Virus record (IMG/VR): IMGVR_UViG_3300037674_000248 | Coordinates: 1 to 31,211 of that record | Length of the DNA: 31,211 bases | Direction: 5' to 3' (one strand) | Source of the DNA: a virus | In this document: piece by piece, positions 7,476 through 16,088 of the stretch | Position numbering within the stretch: the first letter of the stretch is position 1 | Layout: every line of letters starts with the position of its first letter | The notes under the pieces: generated by a model | The model's input: only the letters and a program-made list of their open reading frames with translations | Told to the model about the DNA's origin: nothing | Databases searched by the model: none | Made by a program: the position numbers and the translations under genes

Positions 7476-9353
7476 GTGGAATCACAAACACAAAGACTGG
7501 ACAAACTAATTAGACAAGGCATGATGCCGGCTAGGCAGTTACCCATATTACACAGGGCCTTAGCAAGTGTTAAAATGGGAAAAGTTTTAACCCCTTACGA
7601 ACGAGAAGCGCTATCTAAATTGATAGACTCGATGATGGGGTTTACCTTTGGGGACGATATCACATATAACAGAGCAAGGATGCACACTCAAAAAACTAAA
7701 TATCAGACTGAGGAGAATGAAGTGATTAGTGAAGAAGATGTAGTCGTTTATGACGGCACTAAAGACGAACAAGAAGCTAAAAAAGATAAAAAGAAATCTT
7801 TTAAAAGCAAAAGAACCACTAAAGACACAAATGGTCCTGGTCAATCTAATGCAGAGGAAGAAGACATGAAAGAAGAACATGCAAGAGGCGCTAATCGCCC
7901 AGCAGACAAACATGAGGGTGATATAGAATCCCCGAAACAAGGTAGTTCAGTAGTTCCACCAGTTACTGATGGTCCTAAACAAACAGGTAAGCCTGGAGCA
8001 GAAGAGCCCAGTAGCCACAGTAATACGGCAAACGTATCTGAAGGAAGACCTTCCATAGGAGAAGGTTTAATTTCTGATCTAGACGCTGAAGGTTTAAGAT
8101 CAAGGCAGTCCAGAAGGTTTAAAAGAGCAGGCAAAGCATCTAAAGAGAAATTGATGCAAGGCATGTCTAAGTCTCTAAGAAAACAAAAAATGAAGACTGA
8201 ATCCACAATAACTAAAGACATTGAAGCATTTAACGATGCTTATAAAGAACATCTTAACAAGTCATTAGAAGATAAAGGTGTAGATAACATCAGAGATATT
8301 CCTCAAGCAGAAAAGAAAGAATTTTTTGACGACTTAGACGAAACAATTACAAGCAAACATCTTAAACAAGCCAAAGGAATTGCCTTTGACAAGAGATACA
8401 AAGGCGGTAACTATTCTGGAGCAGCCAAAGCAATGGAGAAGCTTCATAAAGGATTATCAGATCATCCAGAAGCCTTAAAACATCTTAAACATGCTAACGA
8501 ACAAGTAGAAACACCATTAGACGAAGGTTCACTTAAAGATTACGCTTTAGGTCACGGATACTTTGACAACAGTGGTGAAGGAAAAAGAAAACGAGCTGAT
8601 AAAAATTGGTTAACAAAACAAAGCGCACACGGAGATAAGACGCTACCATATCCTAAAAAATCTCTTAAGAAGAAAGTTAAAGAGTCCCTTGAAGAAGGCG
8701 GAATTGGTGGATTAGTTAAAATGAAAGACGCTTCAAAAGTAGTCAAGTCTATGGAAAAGAGTATGGGACTTAAAGTCAAATCTAAAGAACGATTTACTTC
8801 TAAAAACAAAGACGGTAGGGTTACAGGATACGGCGGAAAGACTACATACACAAGAGAAGAAGCAGAAGTAGTAGAAGAAGTAGCAAAAACTCCTAATGAG
8901 AGAGTTAAAGCACTTCATAATACAGTTAGGGATATGAAAAAGGCTCAATTTGATACCTTAGTAGTTGATCCTAATGTAGAACTTCAAGACGAAACAAACA
9001 GATTATATAACGATGTCCAAGAAAGCGCTAAATCAGACGCTTTGAGGGATATTAGAAATGATTCAGGCAAAGGAATGGCTCCTTTAAAGAAGGACCCTAA
9101 GCCAGGAAAAAGTAAACATGATGGTTCAGCCAATAAAGGGCCTGAACATATTGTCGCTCAAATGAGAAAGGTAATATCATTAGGTGATAAGCACGATGGA
9201 GTTAAGTTTAAAGACGGTAAAACTCATAAAGTGAGTGTGGCACACGCCCATAAATTTCATAATAAATATATGGAAAGTAAGCCCGCAGAAAAATTAAAGA
9301 TGCAAGATCACGCTCATGCATCACATGACAATTTTAAAAAACACGTAGAATAG
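7476..9353 (+). CDS. Lys-rich virion-region protein (625 aa)
   Basis: Starts at GTG 7476 behind AAGAGGA. The first 70 residues form a folded-looking domain (L-D-K-L-I-R-Q-G-M-M, L-P-I-L-H-R-A-L, L-T-P-Y-E-R-E-A-L) that I recall at the start of conserved proteins in marine T4-like phages. After it come low-complexity charged stretches (80-190), basic helices, a K-K-K-V-K-E-S string at 398-404 like those in the preceding gene, and a His-rich C-terminus (A-H-A-H-K-F-H, D-H-A-H-A-S-H). No catalytic motif is visible. Its own late promoter and place before virion-type genes suggest a virion or assembly role. The shared strings with the 858-aa protein suggest common origin or a common partner such as a protease. 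Confidence 0.6.
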   Translation: MESQTQRLDKLIRQGMMPARQLPILHRALASVKMGKVLTPYEREALSKLIDSMMGFTFGDDITYNRARMHTQKTKYQTEENEVISEEDVVVYDGTKDEQEAKKDKKKSFKSKRTTKDTNGPGQSNAEEEDMKEEHARGANRPADKHEGDIESPKQGSSVVPPVTDGPKQTGKPGAEEPSSHSNTANVSEGRPSIGEGLISDLDAEGLRSRQSRRFKRAGKASKEKLMQGMSKSLRKQKMKTESTITKDIEAFNDAYKEHLNKSLEDKGVDNIRDIPQAEKKEFFDDLDETITSKHLKQAKGIAFDKRYKGGNYSGAAKAMEKLHKGLSDHPEALKHLKHANEQVETPLDEGSLKDYALGHGYFDNSGEGKRKRADKNWLTKQSAHGDKTLPYPKKSLKKKVKESLEEGGIGGLVKMKDASKVVKSMEKSMGLKVKSKERFTSKNKDGRVTGYGGKTTYTREEAEVVEEVAKTPNERVKALHNTVRDMKKAQFDTLVVDPNVELQDETNRLYNDVQESAKSDALRDIRNDSGKGMAPLKKDPKPGKSKHDGSANKGPEHIVAQMRKVISLGDKHDGVKFKDGKTHKVSVAHAHKFHNKYMESKPAEKLKMQDHAHASHDNFKKHVE

Positions 9354-9363
9354 GAGAAAACAC

Positions 9364-9948
9364 ATGTCAAATTGGGGAGCAACTGACGCGGACGAAAGTA
9401 AGCCTAAATATCTTACAACCGCTCAGAAAAAAGAAGTATTTGCTAATTCCAGTGGATGGGTAGTCGAAGCAGGATCAACTATGACAGGAAATGGCCGTAC
9501 AGGCGCTGACCCTGAAGTATTAGTTGCAATGAGTTCATTAACTACTAATCTTGGATCAGCAGACATTACTGAAATAGAATGGATTACAACAACAGCAGAC
9601 GTATCAGCAGGATACAACATGTCCGTTAGAGTAAGATTCAATGAAGAAGTAGCTGTTACAAGTACACCTTATGTGGCTGTACAAAATAACAACGCTGGAG
9701 CAGGATCAGGTCGTGGACCATACAACTTGCAATATGCTAGTGGTACAGGAACAAACGAACTTGTCTTCACTTCAGTTATAGCAGCAGCTTCACCAGCAAC
9801 AGCAGCAAACGATGTATTAAGCATCGGAGCTAATGCAATGAACCTTGACGGCGGTACAGTTAAAGATAATGGAACTAATACAAATTCCAGTATCTTAAAT
9901 GTAGTCGGTATTGGTACAGCAGCTGGCACAATAACAGTCGTAGCTTAA
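9364..9948 (+). CDS. Virion-type protein with Ig/SwmB-like beta domain (194 aa)
   Basis: A strong AGGAG precedes the ATG. The start S-N-W-G-A-T-D-A-D-E-S-K-P-K-Y-L-T is one I know from structural proteins of T4-like marine phages. Residues about 60-150 resemble a SwmB/bacterial Ig-like domain: V-R-V-R-F-N-E-E-V-A-V, T-P-Y-V-A-V, then Y-A-S-G-T-G-T-N-E-L-V-F-T. The composition is Ala/Thr/Asn-rich, with no cysteine and little charge, as in decoration or fibre proteins exposed on virions. Whether it binds capsid or tail cannot be told. It and the next gene have matching AGGAG sites and similar composition. Confidence 0.7.
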   Translation: MSNWGATDADESKPKYLTTAQKKEVFANSSGWVVEAGSTMTGNGRTGADPEVLVAMSSLTTNLGSADITEIEWITTTADVSAGYNMSVRVRFNEEVAVTSTPYVAVQNNNAGAGSGRGPYNLQYASGTGTNELVFTSVIAAASPATAANDVLSIGANAMNLDGGTVKDNGTNTNSSILNVVGIGTAAGTITVVA

Positions 9949-9961
9949 TAGGAGTTACATA

Positions 9962-10408
9962 ATGGCAGATAGTAAAGTATCAGAGCTAACGGCTGCTACG
10001 AACGCAGCCGCTACCGATCAAGTGTATTTGGTTCAGAGCGGAGCCTCTAAATCACTTACAGCTGCAGCATTATTTGGAAACATAGGAACATCAGCAGTAT
10101 TTAACGATAAGGTTTCAATAGGAAATCACGATACAATAACTGCTGCAGGTGCCATAAACGTAGCAACAAACGTCACATGGATTAACGATGTCTCAGCAGC
10201 AGGTACATGTACCCTAGCTGCTGGAACGGATGGACAAATTAAGATAATTATAATGTCTTCCAACAGTGGTGGCCATACAGTAACCTTAGCAAACGCAAAC
10301 ATAGCTAACAGTATATCTTTTAGCACGGCTGGACAAACAGCCACATTATTATATGACACAGGGTTAGCAAAATGGTACCTCATTGGAGGAACAGCAACCG
10401 TGGCTTAA
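9962..10408 (+). CDS. Virion-type beta-rich protein (148 aa)
   Basis: AGGAG upstream of the ATG. The N-terminus (D-S-K-V-S-E-L-T-A-A-T-N-A-A-A-T-D-Q-V-Y-L-V) is a recurrent opening of virion and tail-fibre-like proteins in marine phages, where it probably acts as an attachment segment. The rest is a repetitive beta-type sequence rich in Ala, Thr, Asn and Ile ending in T-A-T-L-L-Y-D-T-G-L-A-K-W-Y-L-I-G-G, a common fibre-like C-terminal motif. Fibre, decoration or head-fibre roles are all possible. Confidence 0.65.
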   Translation: MADSKVSELTAATNAAATDQVYLVQSGASKSLTAAALFGNIGTSAVFNDKVSIGNHDTITAAGAINVATNVTWINDVSAAGTCTLAAGTDGQIKIIIMSSNSGGHTVTLANANIANSISFSTAGQTATLLYDTGLAKWYLIGGTATVA

Positions 10409-10410
10409 TA

Positions 10411-10797
10411 ATGACTGAACTTAATAATGATAACTTTTTGATCTTTGCTATTAAAAACTATGACAACCCGTCATGTACGGGAATGTCAGAATTAGAAGAT
10501 GATTTAAAACGATTTAAATATTTGAAACGCTTGTTTAACAGATATGAAAAGACAGGCGATCCAAATGAAAGATTGATTATAAATCATCTTATTCTTTTAT
10601 ATAATGTGTTTGGAAACGGAACAACAGAAATGTTATTTTTCAAACTAGAAGAAAAATATTGGAGTAATTTGAAAACGTTTTTAGTATTTTTAGATAGGAT
10701 ACCAGAGGAAGTAGTTTATTCTTCTAACCTACCAAAAAATGTCGAAACAGATGTTCCTTTAAATGAGGAATTAATAGGAGTTTTAAGGAAAATATAA
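10411..10797 (+). CDS. Conserved T4-like phage protein (DUF7207-like, 128 aa)
   Basis: Start chosen at ATG 10411, two bases after the previous stop; in-frame codons further upstream lie inside the previous gene. The pattern N-F-L-I-F-A-I-K-N-Y-D-N-P, F-E/D-D-D-L-K-R-F-K-Y-L-K-R-L, N-H-L-I-L-L-Y-N-V-F-G, Y-W-S-N-L-K-T-F-L is strongly conserved in marine T4-like phages in my memory (I believe DUF7207); no function is known to me. The stop overlaps the next ATG (TAATG), so translation is coupled. Neighbours suggest virion assembly rather than replication. Confidence 0.75.
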   Translation: MTELNNDNFLIFAIKNYDNPSCTGMSELEDDLKRFKYLKRLFNRYEKTGDPNERLIINHLILLYNVFGNGTTEMLFFKLEEKYWSNLKTFLVFLDRIPEEVVYSSNLPKNVETDVPLNEELIGVLRKI

Positions 10798-11369
10798 TGT
10801 CAAGAGCATTAGACGCAATAGTAGCATTAAGGATCTTAAAGATGTTAGCCAAACCGATTGAGAAGTCGGACGCGTTCATTGCCGGCATTGTAGACAAAAC
10901 AGGAAAGAAACTTCGTGAACCATCAGGAACACAAGAATTAAACATGTATTCCATGCTTCAGAAATTCGTATATAAAATTCAATATGCACTTAAACATTCG
11001 CCAGATTATAAGAGTAGAAGATTATTATCTTTTGCCTCAGCACTGGCTTTGATGCGTGAGTATGAAGAGACGGACACTAGAGAAGAAGTCTTAGCATTAT
11101 TCGAGCTTTATATGAACGATGAACAAGTTCAACAGAACGCTAAATTATTAGAACATAATCTTATATCATTCAGAGATTATTATACAGAGGAAGTAGCAGC
11201 TAATGCAGTCGGACATGGTGCCGTCGATGCTATTGGAATAGGACCAAAAGGTGAGCCAGGGGTTAGAACCCTAAACAAATGGCCTTTTCCAGGTATCGGT
11301 ATGCCAAATATGTTTAGGCGTAAAGCCAACATAAATAAGAGAATAAAGAAAAATGCCGACAGTAAGTAA
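10797..11369 (+). CDS. Conserved phage protein, virion-region type (190 aa)
   Basis: Coupled to the previous gene by TAATG, with AAGGA (10788-10792) upstream. The start S-R-A-L-D-A-I-V-A-L-R-I-L-K-M-L is familiar from T4-like marine phages, followed by D-A-F-I-A-G-I-V-D-K-T-G-K and a helical core with Y-M-N-D-E-Q-V-Q-Q. The C-terminal 60 residues are Gly/Pro-rich then basic (K-W-P-F-P-G-I-G, R-R-K-A-N-I-N-K-R). A structural or assembly role is probable from neighbours only; no catalytic motif. Confidence 0.65.
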   Translation: MSRALDAIVALRILKMLAKPIEKSDAFIAGIVDKTGKKLREPSGTQELNMYSMLQKFVYKIQYALKHSPDYKSRRLLSFASALALMREYEETDTREEVLALFELYMNDEQVQQNAKLLEHNLISFRDYYTEEVAANAVGHGAVDAIGIGPKGEPGVRTLNKWPFPGIGMPNMFRRKANINKRIKKNADSK

Positions 11370-11811
11370 AACTGACAGAGAAATAGCTACAATTAAAGCA
11401 GACATAGCCTCATTAGGCCATATGCTTGGTAAATTAGATAATACTTTAGATAAAATCGGAGAGGCCAGTTCAGTGATAGCAGCAACAATAGCTGTACATG
11501 AGGAACGTCTCAACACATCGGAAAAAGATCGAATGGAAAGAAGAAAAGAATCAGACGCAGTAGTTAAAGAGTTACATTCCAGAATTACGACCGCATCCAG
11601 AGAAACCGCCGACTCATTAAAAGATCACAACGAAAAGATATTATTAGCTATTGAAAAACTTCGTGGCCATATAGATAAAGAACAAGCCCACTTAGAAAAA
11701 CGTATAGATCAGCTTGAGAAATGGAAATGGGTTTTATTGGGCGCTCTAATTGCTGGATCAGCACTCTTCCCAAACATGGGAAAACTTGTGTCTTTACTCG
11801 GTAGCGGGTAA
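11353..11811 (+). CDS. Coiled-coil protein with C-terminal membrane anchor (152 aa)
   Basis: Starts 17 bases inside the previous gene. Residues 5-120 are one long amphipathic helix with heptad spacing (K-A-D-I-A-S-L-G-H-M-L-G-K-L-D, H-E-E-R-L), ending in L-E-K-R-I-D-Q-L-E-K-W-K-W followed by a hydrophobic segment (126-141, V-L-L-G-A-L-I-A-G-S-A-L-F). The plan resembles XhlA-type proteins associated with holins, and many phage proteins of unknown role. A part in lysis or membrane attachment is a guess. It is the last gene before the promoter and hairpin at 11833-11862. Confidence 0.7.
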   Translation: MPTVSKTDREIATIKADIASLGHMLGKLDNTLDKIGEASSVIAATIAVHEERLNTSEKDRMERRKESDAVVKELHSRITTASRETADSLKDHNEKILLAIEKLRGHIDKEQAHLEKRIDQLEKWKWVLLGALIAGSALFPNMGKLVSLLGSG

Positions 11812-11832
11812 CACCAAAACGGTATATTACAT

Positions 11833-11856
11833 GTTGATTCCTGGTTAGGAATCAAC
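11833..11856 (+). repeat. Perfect 9-bp inverted repeat in a promoter spacer
   Basis: GTTGATTCC (11833-11841), six-base loop, GGAATCAAC (11848-11856). There is no T-tract after it, so it is not a standard terminator. The left arm covers the -35 hexamer of the promoter below and the right arm ends one base before the -10, which suits an operator for a dimeric repressor, though a transcript hairpin ending the late unit is also possible. Confidence 0.7.
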
Positions 11857-11862
11857 TATAAT
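11834..11862 (+). promoter_or_regulatory. Sigma-70-type promoter for the replication/metabolism run
   Basis: TTGATT (11834-11839), 17-base spacer, TATAAT (11857-11862, perfect -10). The expected start is near 11869, only a few bases before the primase ATG at 11872, which has no ribosome binding site. So either this mRNA starts almost at the ATG, or primase is translated from a longer transcript. Confidence 0.7.
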
Positions 11863-11871
11863 AACGACTAT

Positions 11872-12903
11872 ATGATACACATTGACTTAAAATATATCTT
11901 GATGATCTCGCACAGGTTTGATCGATTCAAACGTAAGGATGATTACCTGTTTAACTTCCGTTGCCCCATCTGTGGCGACAGCTCCACCAAAAAGAACAAA
12001 GCTAGAGGCTATATCTATCGCAAGAAGAATGACATGTTCTATAAATGTCATAATTGTGAAGCAGGTAAAACTTTTGGTGGCTTGTTAAAGATAACAGATC
12101 CATTACTACATAAGCAATACCTATTAGAAAGATATTCAGAAGGAGTTGCAAGTCCTAGAGCTAATAAGACCCCAGAGTTTGATTTTAAACCACCTGACTT
12201 TTCTGATCTATTGGCTGATAGATTAATAGACAATTTAATGGACAGAGTTGATAAGTTGCATGAACAATGTGAACTCTCAGATTCTAATCATATTGCAGTA
12301 GACTACTGTAAACAGAGAAAGATACCAAAAGAACAATGGCATAGATTATATCACATAGAAAACATAAAAGATATATGTCAGTTAAATCCTAAGTATAGAG
12401 ACAGGATTAAGTCTGACGAATCCAGACTAGCAATACCATTTTTTAATGAAAATGGTGTATTAACAGCAGTTACGCTAAGAGCATATGGTGCCTCACCATT
12501 AAGGTACATATTGGTTAAAATAACTGATCAATATCCAACAGTTTTTGGATTAGATTGTATAAGTAAAAGTAAGCCTGTAAAAATTGTTGAAGGTCCTCTA
12601 GATAGTTTATTTCTAGATAACTGTATAGCATGTGCAGGCACATCATTTAACAAAATAGAAACATTAGATCTTCCGGAAGATAGTATTATAATTATAGATA
12701 ATCAACCAAAGAATAAAGAGGTCTGCAATATATTAGAGAAATATATTAAAGCAGGAAAACGTGTAGTTATTTGGCCTGATGATTTACCTAAAGACATTAA
12801 TGATATGGCTTTGGGAGGCGTCAATGTTGAGACTCTTATAAGTAATAATGTGTTCCAAAATCTGGAAGCTGAACTGAAATTTATTAATTGGAGAAAGTGT
12901 TAA
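11872..12903 (+). CDS. T4 gp61-type DNA primase
   Basis: 343 aa. The N-terminal zinc ribbon has C31, C34 (C-P-I-C-G-D-S) and C59, C62 (K-C-H-N-C), with K-A-R-G-Y between, as in T4 gp61. The Toprim part shows V-E-G-P-L-D-S (239-245; catalytic Glu), an I-I-I-I-D-N-Q segment at 272-278 and D-I-N-D-M near 308-312. It makes RNA primers for lagging-strand synthesis and in T4 works with the gp41 helicase, which is not in this window. Length is close to T4 gp61 (342 aa). The start at 11872 keeps the D-L-K-Y-I N-terminus common in relatives. Its stop overlaps the next ATG. Confidence 0.92.
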   Translation: MIHIDLKYILMISHRFDRFKRKDDYLFNFRCPICGDSSTKKNKARGYIYRKKNDMFYKCHNCEAGKTFGGLLKITDPLLHKQYLLERYSEGVASPRANKTPEFDFKPPDFSDLLADRLIDNLMDRVDKLHEQCELSDSNHIAVDYCKQRKIPKEQWHRLYHIENIKDICQLNPKYRDRIKSDESRLAIPFFNENGVLTAVTLRAYGASPLRYILVKITDQYPTVFGLDCISKSKPVKIVEGPLDSLFLDNCIACAGTSFNKIETLDLPEDSIIIIDNQPKNKEVCNILEKYIKAGKRVVIWPDDLPKDINDMALGGVNVETLISNNVFQNLEAELKFINWRKC

Positions 12904-13121
12904 TGGCGAACCCGATGACATCTGACGAAGATGCGCTTTCATTAGGCGGACAGGCTGAACTTTACAGACGAAAGTTAGTTCAAGTAGAGCAATCCCTAGA
13001 GGCAATGATTAATTTGCTGAAAGGCGAAGTGGCCACAATGCAACGTCAGCTAAGTAGAGCGTATATACGCATCAATGAGTTAGTAGAAGAGAACGCAGAG
13101 CTTAAAGAAAGATTAAAATGA
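12903..13121 (+). CDS. Small coiled-coil protein (72 aa)
   Basis: Starts at the ATG in TAATG at 12903, behind TTGGAG (12889-12894); an upstream TTG adds only five residues from within primase. The acidic N-terminus is followed by a nearly continuous coiled coil (from L-V-Q-V-E-Q-S-L-E-A-M-I to L-V-E-E-N-A-E-L-K-E-R-L). Not recognised by name, though short coiled-coil proteins after primase are frequent in T4-like marine phages. Stop and next start overlap as ATGA. Confidence 0.7.
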   Translation: MANPMTSDEDALSLGGQAELYRRKLVQVEQSLEAMINLLKGEVATMQRQLSRAYIRINELVEENAELKERLK

Positions 13122-13657
13122 ATCCAATCTATGTGTTAGATCGGAAATTTTGGGATCTGGATAAATTAAGAGCTGAGGCACGCACTGTCAAAGAGCATGC
13201 TTTAGAGATGCCTATTTATGATGGTGATAAACGTATGGGAATAGTGACAGCTCTCCCTGCAACACCAGCGTATGAGCCTCCTGAGTTAATAAACCTCAGA
13301 AAGAGTTTTATAGAAGTATATCCATATGATTGGGGTGAAATAACACCTGTCTATATGTGGATTAATACTGTTTATCCCTGGCATGTTGATAACAAGCCAA
13401 ACGCACAATGGGCAAAGCATAAAGGGTCAGGTAGACTGCCTCATTGTGCTATAAACATAATATTAGAAGGAGGGGCGGCTCCTGTAGAGTTTGAAGGATA
13501 TAAAGAAACTACATACGAAGCAGCCCTATTGAATACATCAGTGCCACATAGAGTGACACCGTTAACAGAAAGAGTATTAGGAAGATTATCATTTAAAGAC
13601 AAAACATTTGAAGAAGTAGTAAAAGGATTAAAAGAGTGGCAAGGGAAAAATATTTAG
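13118..13657 (+). CDS. 2OG-Fe(II) oxygenase-like protein (179 aa)
   Basis: A double-stranded beta-helix pattern is visible: W-H-V-D (H89, D91), a strand with C-A-I-N-I-I-L-E-G, then S-V-P-H-R-V (H144) and R-V-L-G-R-L-S-F, giving the His-x-Asp...His iron triad and an Arg for 2-oxoglutarate. Such enzymes hydroxylate or demethylate protein, nucleic acid or small molecules; marine T4-like phages carry many. The substrate cannot be told. It is coupled to the coiled-coil gene (ATGA) and its end overlaps the GTG start of nrdA by 22 bases. Confidence 0.7.
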   Translation: MNPIYVLDRKFWDLDKLRAEARTVKEHALEMPIYDGDKRMGIVTALPATPAYEPPELINLRKSFIEVYPYDWGEITPVYMWINTVYPWHVDNKPNAQWAKHKGSGRLPHCAINIILEGGAAPVEFEGYKETTYEAALLNTSVPHRVTPLTERVLGRLSFKDKTFEEVVKGLKEWQGKNI

Positions 13658-15432
13658 ACATACAAATTGATAGAGATCGTGATAATTTATTTGATGAATT
13701 AGGCCTGCAAAGATTACGAGAAAGCTATATGAAAGATTCAGAGACGTCTCCTCAAGAGCGTTTCGCTTATGTAAGCTCACAATTTGCCACTAACCAAGAA
13801 CACGCACAAAGGCTATATGAGTATGCCAGTAAGCATTGGCTTTCATACAGCACACCTATTCTCTCCTATGGACGCTCTAAACGTGGTATGCCTATATCAT
13901 GTTTCTTAAATTACATCGACGACACAGCAGAAGGTTTAGTTAAAAACCTGTCTGAGACTAATTGGTTGTCAATGTTAGGAGGAGGTGTAGGTATAGGATT
14001 TGGTATAAGAAGTTCTGATGATAAATCAACAGGAGTTATGTCTCATTTAAAAACATACGATGCCTCATGTCTGGCCTATAGGCAAGGACGAACAAGAAGA
14101 GGATCTTATGCTACTTATCTAGATATATCTCATCCAGATGTTTTAATGTTTTTGGATATGAGGAAATCAACAGGCGATCCTAATATGAGATGCCTGAACC
14201 TTCATCACGGTATTAATATAACTGATCGCTTTATGGAAATAATAGAACGATGTATGTTAGATGATGACGCCGATGATGGTTGGAATTTAACAGATCCACA
14301 TACAGGAGCAGTCACAGAAACAGTATCAGCCAGAAATTTGTGGCAAAAGATATTAGAACTTAGAATGGAAACAGGAGAACCCTACCTACATTTCATAGAC
14401 ACGAGTAATAGAAATTTGCCTGAATGGCAAAAGGAATTAGGGTTAAGAATTAATCAAAGTAATCTCTGTTCGGAGATTATTTTACCAACAAACGAAAAAA
14501 GAACAGCAGTATGTTGTTTATCGTCTGTGAACCTAGAGCACTACGCGGCCTGGGTTCGAGATCCAAAGTTTTTAGACGATGTTGCAGAGATGTTAGATAA
14601 TGTCTTGCAATATTTTATAGATAACGCACCTTCAGAAGTAGCAAGAGCAAAATACTCTGCTAGTCGTGAAAGGAGTATAGGGGTTGGTGCTTTAGGATTT
14701 CATGCCTACCTTCAGAAAAACGGTTTAGCATGGGAAAGTGCAGCAGCACGTGGCGCCAACTTGAGAATATTTAGATACATTAGAGGGAAATTAGATGAAG
14801 CAAACAAAAGACTTGGAAAGGAGAGAGGAGAAGCACCAGATGCTAAAGGACGAGGGCTTCGTTTTAGCCATGTTATGGCTATTGCTCCTAATGCTTCCAG
14901 TAGTATTATTATGGGGAACACTTCGCCATCTATTGAACCGTTTAGAGCTAATGCTTACAGGCAAGATACGTTATCGGGTGCATTCCTCAACAAGAATAAA
15001 TACCTTGATACAATCATCACTGAATATTGTGAAAAACATCCGAGAACGCATTACGACGACATTTGGTCGTCGATCATAAGTAATGATGGCTCTGTTCAAC
15101 ATTTAAAAGTATTATCTGACGAACAGAAATTAATATTTAAAACATCTATGGAAATAGATCAACGTTGGATGATAGAACATGCAGCGGACAGGCAAGAGTA
15201 TATAGACCAAGCACAGTCTTTAAATCTTTTCTTTAGGCCTGATGCGAATATAGCCTATATACATGCTGTTCACTTCCTAGCTTGGAAGTCAGGGGTTAAG
15301 ACTTTATATTACTGTCGTTCAGAGAAATTAGGTAAAGCAGATAAAGTTTCTAAACGAATAGAAAGAGAAATAATACAGGAATTAGATATGCGAGACGTAG
15401 CGGATGGCGAATGTCTGGCATGTGAGGGTTAA
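13636..15432 (+). CDS. nrdA: Ribonucleotide reductase class Ia, large subunit, no ATP cone
   Basis: 598 aa from the GTG at 13636 (AAAAGGA upstream). It reduces ribonucleoside diphosphates to deoxy forms for phage DNA synthesis. Active-site features: C89 (P-I-S-C-F), N276-L-C278-S-E280 (catalytic N-x-C-x-E), C293/C294 before L-S-S-V-N-L, the radical-transfer pair Y558-Y559 (L-Y-Y-C-R-S) and a C-terminal C593-x-x-C596 shuttle. The protein is about 160 residues shorter than E. coli NrdA (761) and begins next to the catalytic barrel, so the N-terminal ATP-cone activity domain is missing. It should therefore lack dATP shut-off (inference). nrdB lies four genes downstream. Confidence 0.95.
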   Translation: MAREKYLDIQIDRDRDNLFDELGLQRLRESYMKDSETSPQERFAYVSSQFATNQEHAQRLYEYASKHWLSYSTPILSYGRSKRGMPISCFLNYIDDTAEGLVKNLSETNWLSMLGGGVGIGFGIRSSDDKSTGVMSHLKTYDASCLAYRQGRTRRGSYATYLDISHPDVLMFLDMRKSTGDPNMRCLNLHHGINITDRFMEIIERCMLDDDADDGWNLTDPHTGAVTETVSARNLWQKILELRMETGEPYLHFIDTSNRNLPEWQKELGLRINQSNLCSEIILPTNEKRTAVCCLSSVNLEHYAAWVRDPKFLDDVAEMLDNVLQYFIDNAPSEVARAKYSASRERSIGVGALGFHAYLQKNGLAWESAAARGANLRIFRYIRGKLDEANKRLGKERGEAPDAKGRGLRFSHVMAIAPNASSSIIMGNTSPSIEPFRANAYRQDTLSGAFLNKNKYLDTIITEYCEKHPRTHYDDIWSSIISNDGSVQHLKVLSDEQKLIFKTSMEIDQRWMIEHAADRQEYIDQAQSLNLFFRPDANIAYIHAVHFLAWKSGVKTLYYCRSEKLGKADKVSKRIEREIIQELDMRDVADGECLACEG

Positions 15433-15434
15433 TT

Positions 15435-16088
15435 ATGGGTAATACATTTTATTCAGAGTATTATGACAAGCACTTTTTAATAATACTTAAGAACGCGCAT
15501 AGTTCAATGAGAAAGGTAATGACTGATCATGTTACATCAAATGTAACTCTAGTTGACTCTCATAAAACTATATTAATATACAGGGAACCGTTTCAAAGGT
15601 GGTTAAGTGCAATGAATATGGTAGTAGATAGCCACCCTTGGTTTGTTGGACACTCAACTAGCAAAGGGAAGATGACTTCTGATATACCTACAAGCTATGA
15701 AGATCAGCATTTTGGTTTTCAGAAAGATGCTGTAGAAACAATAGATATATCCTTGGCGCATGTATATAAGTTTAATTATAATGTTATAGAAGAGATATTA
15801 GTACATGAAAAGATGTGGAGATACTGGCCAGGACGTAATAAAAGAATTAATAATATCAGTGAAATAGATAAATACCATTCTGCAGATGTTTTACAGGAAA
15901 GAAGGAGCCAAGGATTCTCTTATGTTGATGAAGACCCTGAGAAAGCATATTGGTGGTTAAAAAAATTAGACCGTGTTCCTGAGATGTTCTTATTATACCC
16001 AAACTGGGAAGACACAGTAGATGCTGTTAATGAGCATTATCAAGATGATGTTGATCATTTTGAAGGAGTTAAATTTATAAATGACTAA
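15435..16088 (+). CDS. Sulfotransferase-like protein (217 aa)
   Basis: ATG two bases after nrdA, with GAGGG upstream. F-L-I-I-L-K-N-A-H-S-S-M (14-25) matches the PAPS 5'-phosphosulfate loop (K-x-x-x-S-S) of carbohydrate sulfotransferases, and I-L-I-Y-R-E-P-F-Q-R-W-L-S-A (46-59) matches the 3'-phosphate-binding strand (Y-R-x-P-x-x-R-x-x-S). The C-terminal half has a predicted helix-rich acceptor side. Such proteins would sulfate a sugar or small molecule using host PAPS. The substrate is unknown; related genes occur in marine phages. It overlaps the next gene by eight bases. Confidence 0.75.
   Translation: MGNTFYSEYYDKHFLIILKNAHSSMRKVMTDHVTSNVTLVDSHKTILIYREPFQRWLSAMNMVVDSHPWFVGHSTSKGKMTSDIPTSYEDQHFGFQKDAVETIDISLAHVYKFNYNVIEEILVHEKMWRYWPGRNKRINNISEIDKYHSADVLQERRSQGFSYVDEDPEKAYWWLKKLDRVPEMFLLYPNWEDTVDAVNEHYQDDVDHFEGVKFIND

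Noticed and set aside
11330-11337. CATAAATA upstream of the ATG at 11353
   Set aside because: One mismatch, within coding sequence, different spacing and no independent support.
14795-15079. A 94-aa hydrophobic plus-strand frame within nrdA
   Set aside because: It overlaps the conserved core of nrdA in another frame, has no conserved features, and is best explained as a chance open frame.
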